NCBI RefSeq assembly: GCF_022179325.1
Contig: NZ_BPQQ01000022.1
Location: 248,001 to 312,000, forward strand
Direction of reading: 5' to 3'
Source: Methylobacterium isbiliense
GTDB taxonomy: Bacteria; Pseudomonadota; Alphaproteobacteria; Rhizobiales; Beijerinckiaceae
Length of the DNA: 64,000 nucleotides
The notes below the pieces were generated by a model that was given only the letters and a program-made list of their open reading frames with translations, was not told where the DNA came from and did not search any database. Position numbers and translations under genes: made by a program. Positions 20,638 through 29,280 of the stretch are shown here, in pieces (within the stretch, counting starts at the first letter, position 1; each line of letters opens with the position of its first letter).

Positions 20638-20734
20638 GCGGCGATTGCCTCACCGGCGGATCCGCACTATCCGGGGTCCAAGTCCTCGGGGTTCAAGTCC
20701 CCGATGTCGAACCCCCGCTGTCGAAGGCCTGCCG

Positions 20735-20977
20735 ATGAAAGCGCGCGTCACCGTCACCCTGAAGACCGGAGTCCTCGATCCGCAGGGCAAGGCCATCGAG
20801 GGGGCGCTGCGCTCCCTCGGCATCGAGGGCATCGCCAGCGTCCGCCAGGGCAAGTTCTTCGAGGTCGAGGTCGAGGGCGCCGACCCGGCCGCCGCCGAGG
20901 CCACCGTGAAGGCCGCCTGCGACCGGCTCCTGGCCAACACGGTGGTGGAGAACTACCGGGTCGAGATCGCCCGATGA
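20735..20977 (+). CDS. purS: Phosphoribosylformylglycinamidine synthase subunit PurS
   Basis: 80-residue small subunit of the three-part FGAM synthase (PurS-PurQ-PurL) of purine synthesis; it bridges the glutaminase and synthase. MKARVTVTLKTGVLDPQGKAIEGALRSLG and VRQGKFFEVEVEG are the family hallmarks. The stop overlaps the purQ start (ATGA), so the two are translationally coupled. purL is not in the window. Upstream DNA (20668-20720) holds short imperfect repeats of a GTC(C)AAGTCC-like unit. Confidence 0.96.
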   Translation: MKARVTVTLKTGVLDPQGKAIEGALRSLGIEGIASVRQGKFFEVEVEGADPAAAEATVKAACDRLLANTVVENYRVEIAR

Positions 20978-21660
20978 AGGCGGCGGTCATCGTCTTCCCG
21001 GGCTCGAACCGCGAGGCGGACGTCATCCGGGCGCTCACCCTGTCGGGGGCCGAGGCGGTGCGGGTCTGGCACGCCGAGACGGACCTGCCCGCCGGCACCG
21101 ACCTCGCGGTGCTGCCCGGGGGCTTCTCGTACGGCGACTACCTGCGCTGCGGCGCCATCGCGGGCCGGGCCAACGCGATGGATGCGGTGCGGGCGCACGC
21201 GGCCCGCGGCGGGCTGGTGCTCGGCATCTGCAACGGCTTCCAGATCCTGTGCGAATCGGGGCTCCTGCCCGGCGTGCTGATGCGCAACGTCAACCGCCGC
21301 TTCATCTGCCACCGCCAGACCCTGCGGGTGGAACGCACCGACACCGCCTTCACCCGGGCCTACCGGCAGGGGCAGGTGATCGACGTCTGCGTGGCCCACG
21401 GCGAGGGCAACTACTACGCCGATCCCGAGACCATCGCCCGGATCGAGGGCGAGGGCCGCGTCGCCTTCCGCTACTGCGACGCCGCCGGCAACCTCACCGA
21501 GACGGCCAACCGCAACGGCTCCCTGAACTCCATCGCCGGGATCTATTCCGAGACGCGCACCGTGCTGGGGCTGATGCCCCACCCGGAAAACTTCGTCGAG
21601 GATCTGGTCGGCGGGACGGACGGGCGCGGCCTGTTCGAGAGCCTCGCCAGGGCGGCCTGA
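20974..21660 (+). CDS. purQ: Phosphoribosylformylglycinamidine synthase, glutaminase subunit PurQ
   Basis: 228 residues; class I glutamine amidotransferase that supplies ammonia to PurL. The catalytic Cys is in LGICNGFQIL, the oxyanion region is PGGFSYGDYLRCGAIA, and the His/Glu of the triad are in GLMPHPEN. The N-terminus KAAVIVFPGSNREAD is standard for PurQ. It overlaps purS by 4 bp. Confidence 0.97.
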   Translation: MKAAVIVFPGSNREADVIRALTLSGAEAVRVWHAETDLPAGTDLAVLPGGFSYGDYLRCGAIAGRANAMDAVRAHAARGGLVLGICNGFQILCESGLLPGVLMRNVNRRFICHRQTLRVERTDTAFTRAYRQGQVIDVCVAHGEGNYYADPETIARIEGEGRVAFRYCDAAGNLTETANRNGSLNSIAGIYSETRTVLGLMPHPENFVEDLVGGTDGRGLFESLARAA

Positions 21661-21694
21661 CGCGCCGCCCTCCCGCCCCCGGGGCGAGAGGACT

Positions 21695-22615
21695 CTACGG
21701 CGGCGTCGGTTTCCCGAACAGGGCGCTGATCATCGCGTGATCGCTGACGCGCCCGCCGCTCGGGCGGGGCTTGGCCACGCTCAGCGAGACCTCGCCCGAT
21801 GCGTAGGGCGACCCGTCGCTCACCATGACGCGGTCCCAGCGGTGCTGTCCCAGCTCGGACGCGCTGCCCTTCCTGAGCGTCGTCCCGGTCGTCAGCGACG
21901 CCGAGATGTCCTTGTAGCCATCCCTCTCGATCTTGCCGAGATAGTTGAGGTCGCCGATGATGATGTCGGCATCGGCCGCGCGCGAGGCCTGCGTGATCGC
22001 GTCGATCACGTCCTTGTTCTGATTGCTGACGCGCGGGTTCGGCGCGTGGAACGCCGCGATCCGATGCTCGGGACCGGTCCCGTCGCTGCGCTGCGCGCGG
22101 AAGAGGAAACCGTCCCGATACCAGTCGGCCTCGTAGGTGTTCGGCCTGAAATGGTCGGTCCGCGCTTCGAGCGGATGGTTCTTGCGCGCCCGCAGGCCCT
22201 TGGCCTTGATGCGGGACTGGTGGGCATCCATCCGCTCCTGCGCCTCGACCTTCCGCTTTCTGATGGTCTTCTTGAGGACGGAGCGGAGATTCAGAGCCCG
22301 CGACGTCACCTTCAGGCCGCGGGACATGGAGATGATCCATTCGCGCGTGTGGCTCGCGCCACCGAGGTCCACCGCCTTGAACGAGACGCCCTTCAACCCG
22401 GCTCGTCTGAACTCCTTGCGCAAGCCCCTGCGGATGGCCGTGACCTGCTCCTGCTGGCCCTTGACCTCAAGCAGGAAGCCGAGGAAGGGCGTCTTGGGCG
22501 ACAACGCCGTGTCGTCGACCCGGGCCTTCACCGTGCTGGCGATCTCCGGGGCGACGGCGAGCTTCCCCGTCCCGAACTGCTCGATGTTCCATGACAGAAG
22601 GTTGAACTCGCACAT
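21695..22615 (-). CDS. Orphan endonuclease/exonuclease/phosphatase (EEP) fold protein
   Basis: 306 residues with the EEP (DNase I-like) motifs: LLSWNIEQFG at the N-terminus (metal Asn), a likely metal Glu in LGFLLEVKGQQ, HRIAAFHAPNP, IIIGDLNYLG (catalytic Asp/Asn), RWDRVMVS, and the terminal SDHAMISALF (catalytic Asp-His). A basic insert (KKTIRKRKVEAQERMDAHQ) lies between the second and third motifs. No signal peptide, so probably cytoplasmic. The ATG at 22615 follows CGGAGG. It could be a nuclease or a phosphodiesterase; the insert with many Lys and Arg would suit nucleic acid. Base composition is somewhat less GC-extreme than its neighbours and it has no operon partner, which hints at acquisition. 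Confidence 0.75.
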   Translation of the reverse strand: MCEFNLLSWNIEQFGTGKLAVAPEIASTVKARVDDTALSPKTPFLGFLLEVKGQQEQVTAIRRGLRKEFRRAGLKGVSFKAVDLGGASHTREWIISMSRGLKVTSRALNLRSVLKKTIRKRKVEAQERMDAHQSRIKAKGLRARKNHPLEARTDHFRPNTYEADWYRDGFLFRAQRSDGTGPEHRIAAFHAPNPRVSNQNKDVIDAITQASRAADADIIIGDLNYLGKIERDGYKDISASLTTGTTLRKGSASELGQHRWDRVMVSDGSPYASGEVSLSVAKPRPSGGRVSDHAMISALFGKPTPP

Positions 22616-22923
22616 CCGACCTCCGGGGTGATCCGGCGGGAACGGGGGCGTGCGGCAGACCGTCCTTGGCGGGCCGCAGCGGCGGCATCACCTGATAGCC
22701 CGAGGGCGTCGCGGTGGTGACGGCCGTGACCGTGATCGTCACGGCCTGCGGTCGCGACCCGAGCAGGCGCAGCCGAGGGGACGCCGTCGCGGGACGGGGC
22801 GTCTCGGCGCGCGTGCGTCCGGATCGACGCCGTCCGGCCGCCTGCAGGGGGACGCGCAGCCTCGATCCGCGTGCGCCGAGGCTGCTGCTGGGCGTTCCGG
22901 ACGCGCTTCCCGGGCGCGCGGTC
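22616..22923. other. Spacer with two hairpins downstream of the dehydratase gene
   Basis: 308 bp without a credible gene. Two perfect 9-bp stems: 22722-22730/22738-22746 (GGCCGTGAC with a 7-nt loop) and 22856-22864/22877-22885 (GCAGCCTCG with a 12-nt loop). The second lies 39 nt past the dehydratase stop on the minus strand and may help end that transcript; no T tract follows. Confidence 0.5.
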
Positions 22924-24735
22924 TCAGTGGTTGTCGCGCGGCGGTCCCATGCTCTGCGCCACCTTCTGGAAGGCATCCGAGCCGCGCAGGATCATGCCCT
23001 CGGAGAGCTGCTCCACCATGGCACGCTGGATCGCCTGCCAGGGCGTCTGGCTCGCCGGATACGGGTAGCCGCCACGCGCGCTCAGATCCTCGCGCCGCCG
23101 CGCCAGCTCCTCGTCGGAGAGCAGGATGTCCGCCCGCCGCGTGTTGAGGTCGATGCGGATGCGGTCCCCGTTCTGCAGCAGCGCGAGGCCGCCGCCGGCC
23201 GCCGCCTCCGGCGAGGCGTTGAGGATCGAGGGCGTGCCCGAGGTGCCCGATTGCCGCCCGTCGCCGATGCAGGGCAGCGAGAGCACGCCGCGCCGGATCA
23301 GGGCGCCGGGCGGCTGCATGTTCACCACCTCGGCGGCGCCCGGATAGCCGATCGGCCCCGCTCCGCGCATGATCAGGATGGTGTTCTCGTCGATGTCGAG
23401 GGCGGGATCGTCGATGCGGTGGTGGTAATCCTCCGGCCCGTCGAACACCACGACCCGGCCCTCGAAGGCATAGGGGTCGTTCGGGTTCGCCAGGTAGCGG
23501 TCGTAGAATTCGCGGCTGATCACGCTGGTCTTCATGATCGCCGAATCGAACAGCGTGCCCTTGAGGTTGAGGAAGCCCGCCCGCTCGCGCAGGGGCTCGG
23601 CGTAGGGCTTGATCACCTCGCGGTCCCAGGTCCGCGCCTCGCGGCAATTCTCCCCGATGGTGCGTCCGTTGCAGGTCAGCGCGCCCTCATGGATCTTGCC
23701 CGCCTCGATCAGCTCCGCGAGCACCGCCGGCAGGCCGCCCGCGCGGTAGTATTCCTCGCCGAGATACGCCCCGGCCGGCTGCATGTTGACGAGGAGCGGC
23801 ACGTCGTAGCCGACGCGCTCCCAGTCGTCGCAGGAGAGCGGCACGCCGATCAGCTTGGCGATGGCGTTGATGTGGATCGGCGCGTTGGTCGAGCCGCCGA
23901 TGGCGGTGTTGGCCACGATGGCGTTCTCGAACGCCTCGCGGGTGAGGATGTCGGAGGGCTTGAGGTCCTCCCAGACCATCTCGACGATGCGCTGGCCGGT
24001 GGCGTAGGCGGCCTGCCCGCGCTCGCGGTAGGGGGCGGGGATCGCCGCCGAGCCCGGGAGCGCCATCCCGAGCGCCTCGGCGAGCGCGTTCATGGTCGAG
24101 GCGGTGCCCATCGTGTTGCAATGGCCCGTAGAGGGGGCCGAGGAGGCCACGATGTCGAGGAACTGCTGGTAGTCGATGTCGCCCGCCGCGTGGCGCTCGC
24201 GCGCCTTCCACACCACGGTGCCCGAGCCGGTGCGCTCGCCGCGGCTCCAGCCGTTCAGCATCGGCCCGACATTGAGGGAGATCGCCGGGATGTTCACGGT
24301 CGCGGCCGCCATCAGGCAGGCCGGCATGGTCTTGTCGCAGCCGGTGAGCAGCACCACGCCGTCGAGGGGGTAGCCGTACAGCACCTCCACCAGCGACAGG
24401 TAGGCGAGGTTGCGGTCGAGCGCCGCGGTCGGGCGCTTGCCCGTCTCCTGGATCGGGTGGCAGGGGAACTCGAAGGCGACGCCGCCCGCCGCCGTGATGC
24501 CCTCGCGCACGCGCTTGGCCAGCTCCATGTGGTGGCGGTTGCACGGCGAGAGATCGGAGCCGGTCTGGGCGATGCCGATCAGGGGCTTGCCCCCCTGCAG
24601 CTCCGCCAGGGTCAGGCCGTAGTTCAGGTAGCGCTCGAGGTAGAGCGCGGTCATGCCCGGGTTGTCGGGGTTGTCGAACCACAGGCGCGACCGCAGGCGG
24701 CTCGAGTCGATCCGGGGGCGAGGCGTCGAGGCCAT
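22924..24735 (-). CDS. IlvD/Edd family dehydratase, sugar-acid type
   Basis: 603 residues of the Fe-S dehydratase family that includes dihydroxyacid, L-arabinonate and D-xylonate dehydratases. The cluster cysteines are in [22 protein letters not shown] and [12 protein letters not shown]. The early block [29 protein letters not shown] and [13 protein letters not shown] favour the sugar-acid (arabinonate/xylonate) branch over biosynthetic IlvD. The reaction would be removal of water from an aldonic acid to a 2-keto-3-deoxy acid. ATG 24735 follows GGAAGGA; longer starts at 24756 and 24846 are less likely. No sugar operon surrounds it, so the substrate is open. Confidence 0.88.
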   Translation of the reverse strand: MASTPRPRIDSSRLRSRLWFDNPDNPGMTALYLERYLNYGLTLAELQGGKPLIGIAQTGSDLSPCNRHHMELAKRVREGITAAGGVAFEFPCHPIQETGKRPTAALDRNLAYLSLVEVLYGYPLDGVVLLTGCDKTMPACLMAAATVNIPAISLNVGPMLNGWSRGERTGSGTVVWKARERHAAGDIDYQQFLDIVASSAPSTGHCNTMGTASTMNALAEALGMALPGSAAIPAPYRERGQAAYATGQRIVEMVWEDLKPSDILTREAFENAIVANTAIGGSTNAPIHINAIAKLIGVPLSCDDWERVGYDVPLLVNMQPAGAYLGEEYYRAGGLPAVLAELIEAGKIHEGALTCNGRTIGENCREARTWDREVIKPYAEPLRERAGFLNLKGTLFDSAIMKTSVISREFYDRYLANPNDPYAFEGRVVVFDGPEDYHHRIDDPALDIDENTILIMRGAGPIGYPGAAEVVNMQPPGALIRRGVLSLPCIGDGRQSGTSGTPSILNASPEAAAGGGLALLQNGDRIRIDLNTRRADILLSDEELARRREDLSARGGYPYPASQTPWQAIQRAMVEQLSEGMILRGSDAFQKVAQSMGPPRDNH

Positions 24736-24923
24736 GCGGGGTTCCTTCCCTGTCATCGTTCCAGACCATTGCACACGGGCGCGGCGCGAAGGCAACAGCG
24801 GTGCGCCGACCGCCGGCCCGGTCCGCGCGCGTCGTCGCAGGACCAAAGAATCGTGTCCACGGGTGTCCCCTCCCCGGCGCGAGGGTGCTATGAGGCCCGC
24901 GCTACCATCCCGAAAGGCCGTCC

Positions 24924-25130
24924 ATGAGCGAGAAGACCACGAACCCGCTGCTCCCGATCGCCATCGTCGTGTCGCTGCCCGTGCTGGCCTGCCTCGTCCT
25001 GATGCTGACGGATCAGGGCATCGAGCGGGCGCTGCTCTGGTCGGCGATCAAGATCGGCCTCGTGCTCATCGTGATCGGCGGCGCGCTCTCGTTCGCGGCG
25101 AGCCGGCTCGCGGAGAAGAGCGGGCGCTAG
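24924..25130 (+). CDS. Small two-helix membrane protein
   Basis: 68 residues with two predicted membrane helices ([20 protein letters not shown] and [24 protein letters not shown]) and charged ends. No family recognised. The ATG is preceded by GAAAGG, and the stop lies 11 bp before the aminotransferase start, so the two are likely co-transcribed. Coding support comes from codon bias and tight spacing. Confidence 0.65.
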   Translation: MSEKTTNPLLPIAIVVSLPVLACLVLMLTDQGIERALLWSAIKIGLVLIVIGGALSFAASRLAEKSGR

Positions 25131-25141
25131 AGCCCGCGGCG

Positions 25142-26320
25142 ATGCCCGCCCTCGTCCCCGCCTTCGCGCGCATCGGCGAAGAGAACGCCTTCGCGGTGCT
25201 GGCCCGCGCCACCGCCCTGGCGCAGGCCGGCCGCGACGTCATCAATCTCGGCATCGGCCAGCCCGACATGCCGACGCCGCCCCACGTGGTGGAGGCGGCG
25301 GTCAAGGCCCTGCGCGACGGCCATCACGGCTACACGCCCGCCACCGGCATCCTGCCGCTGCGCGAGGCGGTCTCGCGCGACATCCTGCGCCGCCTCGACG
25401 TCGCGGTCTCGCCCGAGAGCGTCATGATCGTGCCCGGCGGCAAGGTCACGATGTTCATGGCGATCCTGATGTTCGGCGAGCCGGGGGCGGAGATCCTCTA
25501 CCCGGACCCGGGTTTCCCGATCTACCGCTCGATGATCGAGTTCACGGGCGCGACCCCGGTGCCGATCCCGATCCGCGAGCGGAACGGCTTCGCCTTCTCG
25601 GCCGAGGAGACCCTCGGCCTGATCACCCCGCGCACGCGCCTGGTGATCCTGAACTCGCCCGCGAACCCGACCGGCGGCGTGACGCCGAAGGCCGAGATCG
25701 ACCGGCTGGTGGCGGGCCTCGCCGGGCACCCGCAGGTCGCGGTGCTGTCGGACGAGATCTACGGCACCATGACGTATGACGGCGAGCGCCACCACACGCT
25801 GCTCGCCTATCCGGAGATCCGCGACCGGCTGATCTATCTCGACGGCGCCTCCAAGACCTACGCGATGACCGGCTGGCGCCTCGGCTGGTCTGTCTGGCCG
25901 GCGCCCCTGTACGAGGCGGCGCGCAAGCTCGCGGTGAACTCGTTCTCCTGCGTCAACGCCGCGACGCAATGGGCCGGGATCAGTGCGCTCGATGGCCCGC
26001 AGGACGCCGTCGCCGCGATGATGGCCGAGTTCGACCGCCGCCGCCTGCTGGTGGTCGAGGGGCTCAACCGGCTGCCGGGGGTGTCCTGCATCACCCCGAA
26101 GGGCGCCTTCTACGCCTTCCCCAACATCGCCGGCACCGGCTGGAAGGCCAAGGCGCTCGCCTCCGCGCTCCTCGAAGAGGCCGGCATCGCCACCATCGGC
26201 GGCCCCGATTTCGGCGTGCACGGCGAGGGCTATCTGCGCCTCTCCTATGCCAACTCCGCCGAGAACATCGCCCGGGCGCTGGAGCGGATGGGCGCCTTCC
26301 TGGCGGAACGGCGGGCCTGA
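25142..26320 (+). CDS. Class I/II PLP-dependent aminotransferase
   Basis: 392 residues of fold-type I PLP enzymes. The N-terminal block VINLGIGQPDMPTPPHVVEAAVKAL, Tyr in GYTPATGILPLREAV, Asn-Pro in LNSPANPTGG, Asp-Glu in LSDEIYGTM, the Schiff-base Lys in DGASKTYAMTGWRLGW and the terminal Arg in YLRLSYANS are all present, so it should be active. It transfers an amino group from an amino acid to a 2-oxo acid. The substrate could be aspartate, alanine, aromatic or methionine-related; sequence alone does not choose. It is preceded by the small membrane protein gene and followed 34 bp later by the acetyltransferase. Confidence 0.92.
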   Translation: MPALVPAFARIGEENAFAVLARATALAQAGRDVINLGIGQPDMPTPPHVVEAAVKALRDGHHGYTPATGILPLREAVSRDILRRLDVAVSPESVMIVPGGKVTMFMAILMFGEPGAEILYPDPGFPIYRSMIEFTGATPVPIPIRERNGFAFSAEETLGLITPRTRLVILNSPANPTGGVTPKAEIDRLVAGLAGHPQVAVLSDEIYGTMTYDGERHHTLLAYPEIRDRLIYLDGASKTYAMTGWRLGWSVWPAPLYEAARKLAVNSFSCVNAATQWAGISALDGPQDAVAAMMAEFDRRRLLVVEGLNRLPGVSCITPKGAFYAFPNIAGTGWKAKALASALLEEAGIATIGGPDFGVHGEGYLRLSYANSAENIARALERMGAFLAERRA

Positions 26321-26354
26321 GCGGGCGCTCCGGTCGCCGTCCGCGGGAGACGAC

Positions 26355-26924
26355 ATGACGCGATCCGAGAAGGACAAGATGCTGGCGGGCGAACTCTACC
26401 GCCCTGAAGGCCCGGAGATCCTGGCCGACGTGGCGCGGACGGCCGAATGGCTCGCCCGCTACAACGCCCCGGGCGTGATGGACCCTGCGGCGCGGCACGC
26501 GCTGCTGCGCGCGTTCCTGGCCGAGGCCGGTCCCGACACGGTGGTGCGCCCGCCCTTCTACTGCGACCTCGGCTACAACATCCGTCTCGGGCGCAACGTC
26601 TTCCTGAACTACAACTGCACCATCCTCGACATCATGCCGGTGGAGATCGGCGACTTCACCCTGATCGGGCCGGGGGTGCAGATCCTGGCGGCGGACCACC
26701 CGCGCGACCCGGCGCAGCGCCGGGCGCTGCTCGAATTCGGCCGTCCGGTGCGCATCGGCGCCAATTGCTGGATCGGCGCCGGCGCCCTGGTGCTGCCGGG
26801 CGTCACGGTGGGGGACGACGCGATCATCGGGGCGGGCAGCGTCGTCACCCGCGACGTGCCGCCGGGCGCCACCGTGGCGGGCAACCCAGCCCGGCCGGTG
26901 CGGCGCACCGCGCCGGCCGGCTGA
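26355..26924 (+). CDS. Maltose/galactoside O-acetyltransferase family enzyme (left-handed beta helix)
   Basis: 189 residues of the Maa/LacA/NodL family, which acetylates sugar hydroxyls from acetyl-CoA. The N-terminal Mac segment KDKMLAGELYRPEGPEI is followed by hexapeptide repeats (IRLGRNVFLNYNCTI, IGANCWIGAGALVLPGVTVGDDAIIGAGSVVTRDV). The active His is in ILAADHPRDPAQR, and the ending is AGNPARPVRR. It is a trimer in the family. ATG 26355 is 34 bp after the aminotransferase. The acceptor sugar is unknown. One structured repeat copy ends 15 nt beyond the stop. Confidence 0.9.
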   Translation: MTRSEKDKMLAGELYRPEGPEILADVARTAEWLARYNAPGVMDPAARHALLRAFLAEAGPDTVVRPPFYCDLGYNIRLGRNVFLNYNCTILDIMPVEIGDFTLIGPGVQILAADHPRDPAQRRALLEFGRPVRIGANCWIGAGALVLPGVTVGDDAIIGAGSVVTRDVPPGATVAGNPARPVRRTAPAG

Positions 26925-26938
26925 CGCCATCGCCCCAG

Positions 26939-27080
26939 GATGCTGACGCATCGATCTCGATCCCGGGCAAGCCCGGGATCGACGGGGCCGATGACCCATC
27001 TCGACGTGTCGATGCCAAGCCAGAGGCTGGGCGACACGTCGAGAACGGAACCGACGGTCGCTTTCAACGACCGTTGGCAT
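26939..27080 (-). repeat. Dispersed multi-hairpin repeat, copy A
   Basis: Read on the minus strand this 142-nt copy starts 13 nt after the DUF1206 stop. Four hairpins: H1 27054-27060/27068-27074 (ACGGTCG); H2 with a perfect 13-bp stem 26999-27011/27032-27044 (TCTCGACGTGTCG); H3 with a perfect 10-bp stem 26959-26968/26971-26980 (GATCCCGGGC); H4 26939-26943/26948-26952 (GATGC). It is highly similar to copy B at 55361-55502 and distantly similar to copy C at 41604-41714. No open frame accounts for it. Confidence 0.9.
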
Positions 27081-27093
27081 AGGCGGGCGCGGC

Positions 27094-27936
27094 TCAGCGC
27101 CCGAGCCCGACCCGGCGCGCGGCCGCAGCGGGATCGAGATCGGGCGGATCGATGCGGCGGTAGCGCGCCTGGACGAGGCCGAAGGCCCCGAACGCCGCAA
27201 GGCCCGCCGCCGTCAGGCCGAGGAGCGCGGCGCCGTAAGGCTGGTCGCGCAGGGTCCTGAGCGCTCCGCCGAGGCCCTGGACGGCGCTCGACCGGCTCTC
27301 GATCGCGGCCACGATCAGGAAGCCGCCGATGAGCCAGAACACGATGCCCCGCGCCGCGTAGCCGAAGCGGCCCGCGCGCGTCGCCCAGGGCCGGGCATCC
27401 ACCGGCAGGGCGAGGAAGCGCGTGACGTCGCCGCGCCAGGCCTTGAGCAGGAAGGCGCCGCCGGCCGCGATCACCACGGCGCCCACGCCCCCGACGAGCC
27501 ACGCGCCGAGCGGCTGCTGCAGCAGCCACGCGGTCCAGTCGCGCGCCGCCTGATCCTCCGCTCCGCCGCCGCCGCGGCCGAGCGCGGTCGCCGCCACCGA
27601 GACCGCGAGCGAGCCGTAGAGGCCGCCGCTGACGAGATGGCCGGCCCGCACCGCGAGCCCCTTCGCCGAGCGGCCGCGCCGGTCGGCATCCGTCACCGCC
27701 TCGACCACGCGCCAGAGCGCGAAGCTGGCGAGCCCCGCCGCCACGGCCCCGAGCAGGACGCGGCCGAAGGGCTGGCCGAGGAGCGTCGCGAGCGCGCTGC
27801 GGCTGCCGCCGGTCCGCCCGCCCTCCCCGATCGCCGCCAGGACCGCCAAGCCGCCGACGAGGCAATAGGTGAGCCCGCGGGCGCCGTAGCCCGCCCGCGC
27901 CAGGAGTTCGAGCAGGGAGGGCCGGGCATCCCGCAT
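27094..27936 (-). CDS. DUF1206 integral membrane protein
   Basis: 280 residues in three related units of about 80-90 residues, each with two membrane helices; the units begin LARAGYGARGLTYCLVGG, VRAGHLVSGGLYGSLAV and GRFGYAARGIVFWLIGG. This internal triplication defines DUF1206. Function is unknown. The start (27936) is 5 bp after the stop of the YebE-like gene, so the two form an operon. Copy A of the structured repeat follows the stop by 13 nt. Confidence 0.88.
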   Translation of the reverse strand: MRDARPSLLELLARAGYGARGLTYCLVGGLAVLAAIGEGGRTGGSRSALATLLGQPFGRVLLGAVAAGLASFALWRVVEAVTDADRRGRSAKGLAVRAGHLVSGGLYGSLAVSVAATALGRGGGGAEDQAARDWTAWLLQQPLGAWLVGGVGAVVIAAGGAFLLKAWRGDVTRFLALPVDARPWATRAGRFGYAARGIVFWLIGGFLIVAAIESRSSAVQGLGGALRTLRDQPYGAALLGLTAAGLAAFGAFGLVQARYRRIDPPDLDPAAAARRVGLGR

Positions 27937-27941
27937 GGCGC

Positions 27942-28463
27942 TCAGGCTCCGGCTTCCGCCTCGACCCGCGCCACGACCTCCGCGTCGAGGTCGAGGGCTT
28001 CGGCGAGTTGGGCGAGGAAGGTGCGCTCCTGCACGGTGTCGGGGTCGATGGCGAGGCGCGCCGCCGCGTAGACCCGGGCCGCCGCGTCCGGGTCCGCCAC
28101 CCGGTCGGCGATCTCGTCCACGGCCGGCGGGTCGGCAAACAGCCGGTCGAGGTCGCGGCGGCCCGCCGCGTCGAGGCCGGCCTCGTCGATCGCCGCATCG
28201 AGCCGGGCGCGCTCCTGCGTGTCGATCATCCCGTCCGCCAGCGTCGCCGCCACCATGGCCCGCAGGTACAGGTCCGCATCGTCGTCGCTGACATCCTCGG
28301 CCGAGAGGGCGCGCCGGGCGGCGGCCGGTGCGCCGTCGCGCGCCAGGGCGCGGTAGCCGAGCCCGGCGATGAGGGCGAGGCCGCCGAGCGCCGCCAGACC
28401 GCCCGCGAGGCCACCTCTGCGGGAGCGGACCAGGGCATCAACCAGTCGCTTCGTGTCGGCCAT
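27942..28463 (-). CDS. YebE-like DUF533/TerB-fold inner membrane protein
   Basis: 173 residues. A basic N-terminus MADTKRLVDALVRSRRG and a Gly/Ala-rich helix (GLAGGLAALGGLALIAGLGYRAL) are followed by a TerB-like helical domain: LRAMVAATLADGMIDTQERARLDAAI, then LDRLFADPPAVDEIADRV and the C-terminal block YAAARLAIDPDTVQERTFLAQLAEALDL. The acidic D-G-x-I-D segment is typical of TerB-type metal-binding helical domains. The role is unknown. ATG 28463 is favoured; the longer frame overlaps the divergent region. First gene of the two-gene unit with the DUF1206 protein. Confidence 0.82.
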   Translation of the reverse strand: MADTKRLVDALVRSRRGGLAGGLAALGGLALIAGLGYRALARDGAPAAARRALSAEDVSDDDADLYLRAMVAATLADGMIDTQERARLDAAIDEAGLDAAGRRDLDRLFADPPAVDEIADRVADPDAAARVYAAARLAIDPDTVQERTFLAQLAEALDLDAEVVARVEAEAGA

Positions 28464-28590
28464 GGCGGATACTCCCACATTGCATGGTGTCGCGCTCGTC
28501 AACGGCCGAGCCCCGCGGCGGTTTCTGAGCAATGCGCGCGACGAACGCAGGGCCGGCGGGCACGATCGGCCAAGCTCCGCGTTGACGGCC

Positions 28591-29280
28591 ATGCTGATCC
28601 TCAGACTCGCGATCGACGACGGACGCAGCGTCGAGCTGGAAGTGGCGTCCGCGGTCGAGGCGGCGGACATCGCGCTCGCGGTCGCCCTCGCGCGCGGCCG
28701 GGATGAGCCCCTGATGCGGGCTCTCGCCCGGACGAGCGAGGCGGGAAGCCAGCAGGCGCTGCTCGCGCTCTGCGGCGGCCTCCTCGCCTACGGCCTGCTC
28801 GCCGGACACAGCCCGGCCCTGCGCGCGGGCGGGCGGGCGCTCGCCGCCCATCTCGCGGCGAGCGCCGTCAAGACCACGCTGAAGCGCCTCCTCGTGCGCA
28901 CGCGGCCGAACGAGATGCTGGAGACGGGCCGCTACGCCTTCCGGCGCGGGCGGCCGGATCGCGGGCCGCTGCAATCCTTCCCGTCCGGCCACGCCGCCGT
29001 GAGCGTCGCGGTGGCGCGCTCGCTCGCCCGCTCCTGCCCGGAGCTGCGAGCACCCGCCCTCGCTGCCGCCGCCGCCGTGACGCTGATCCAGGTGCCGCGG
29101 GGCGCCCACTACCCGGCGGATGCCGCGGCGGGCGCGGCGATCGGCGTGGCCGCCGAGTGGCTGGCCGCGCGGGTGGCCGACCGGCTGGCCGGCCCTACTC
29201 CGCCGCCATCGGCGGCGCATGAGCCCGAGGCTGATGGGCCTGAGGCTGATGCGAGGGAGGCTCGTCCACCGCCCCGATGA
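28591..29280 (+). CDS. PAP2-superfamily phosphatase with altered third motif
   Basis: 229 residues of the PAP2/haloperoxidase-fold membrane phosphatases, which act on lipid or polyprenyl phosphates. Motif 1 is KRLLVRTRP (K-x6-R-P) and motif 2 is FPSGHAA. Motif 3 is IQVPRGAHYPAD: the His-x3-Asp is kept, but Gln stands where the family Arg is expected five residues before the His. Several hydrophobic segments surround these motifs. ATG 28591 is chosen over an upstream ATG (28462) that would overlap the divergent gene start. The C-terminal tail overlaps the RND pump gene end on the other strand (29195-29280). Confidence 0.78.
   Translation: MLILRLAIDDGRSVELEVASAVEAADIALAVALARGRDEPLMRALARTSEAGSQQALLALCGGLLAYGLLAGHSPALRAGGRALAAHLAASAVKTTLKRLLVRTRPNEMLETGRYAFRRGRPDRGPLQSFPSGHAAVSVAVARSLARSCPELRAPALAAAAAVTLIQVPRGAHYPADAAAGAAIGVAAEWLAARVADRLAGPTPPPSAAHEPEADGPEADAREARPPPR

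Noticed and set aside
20687-20703. tRNA fragment or tRNA-like structure before purS
   Set aside because: Only a T-arm-like hairpin of 15-17 nt is present. No acceptor, D-arm or anticodon parts surround it.
26447-28198. Long frames running through repeat copy A on both strands
   Set aside because: They are out-of-frame continuations over the acetyltransferase and DUF1206 genes. The shared peptide-like strings come from the DNA repeat, not from a protein family.
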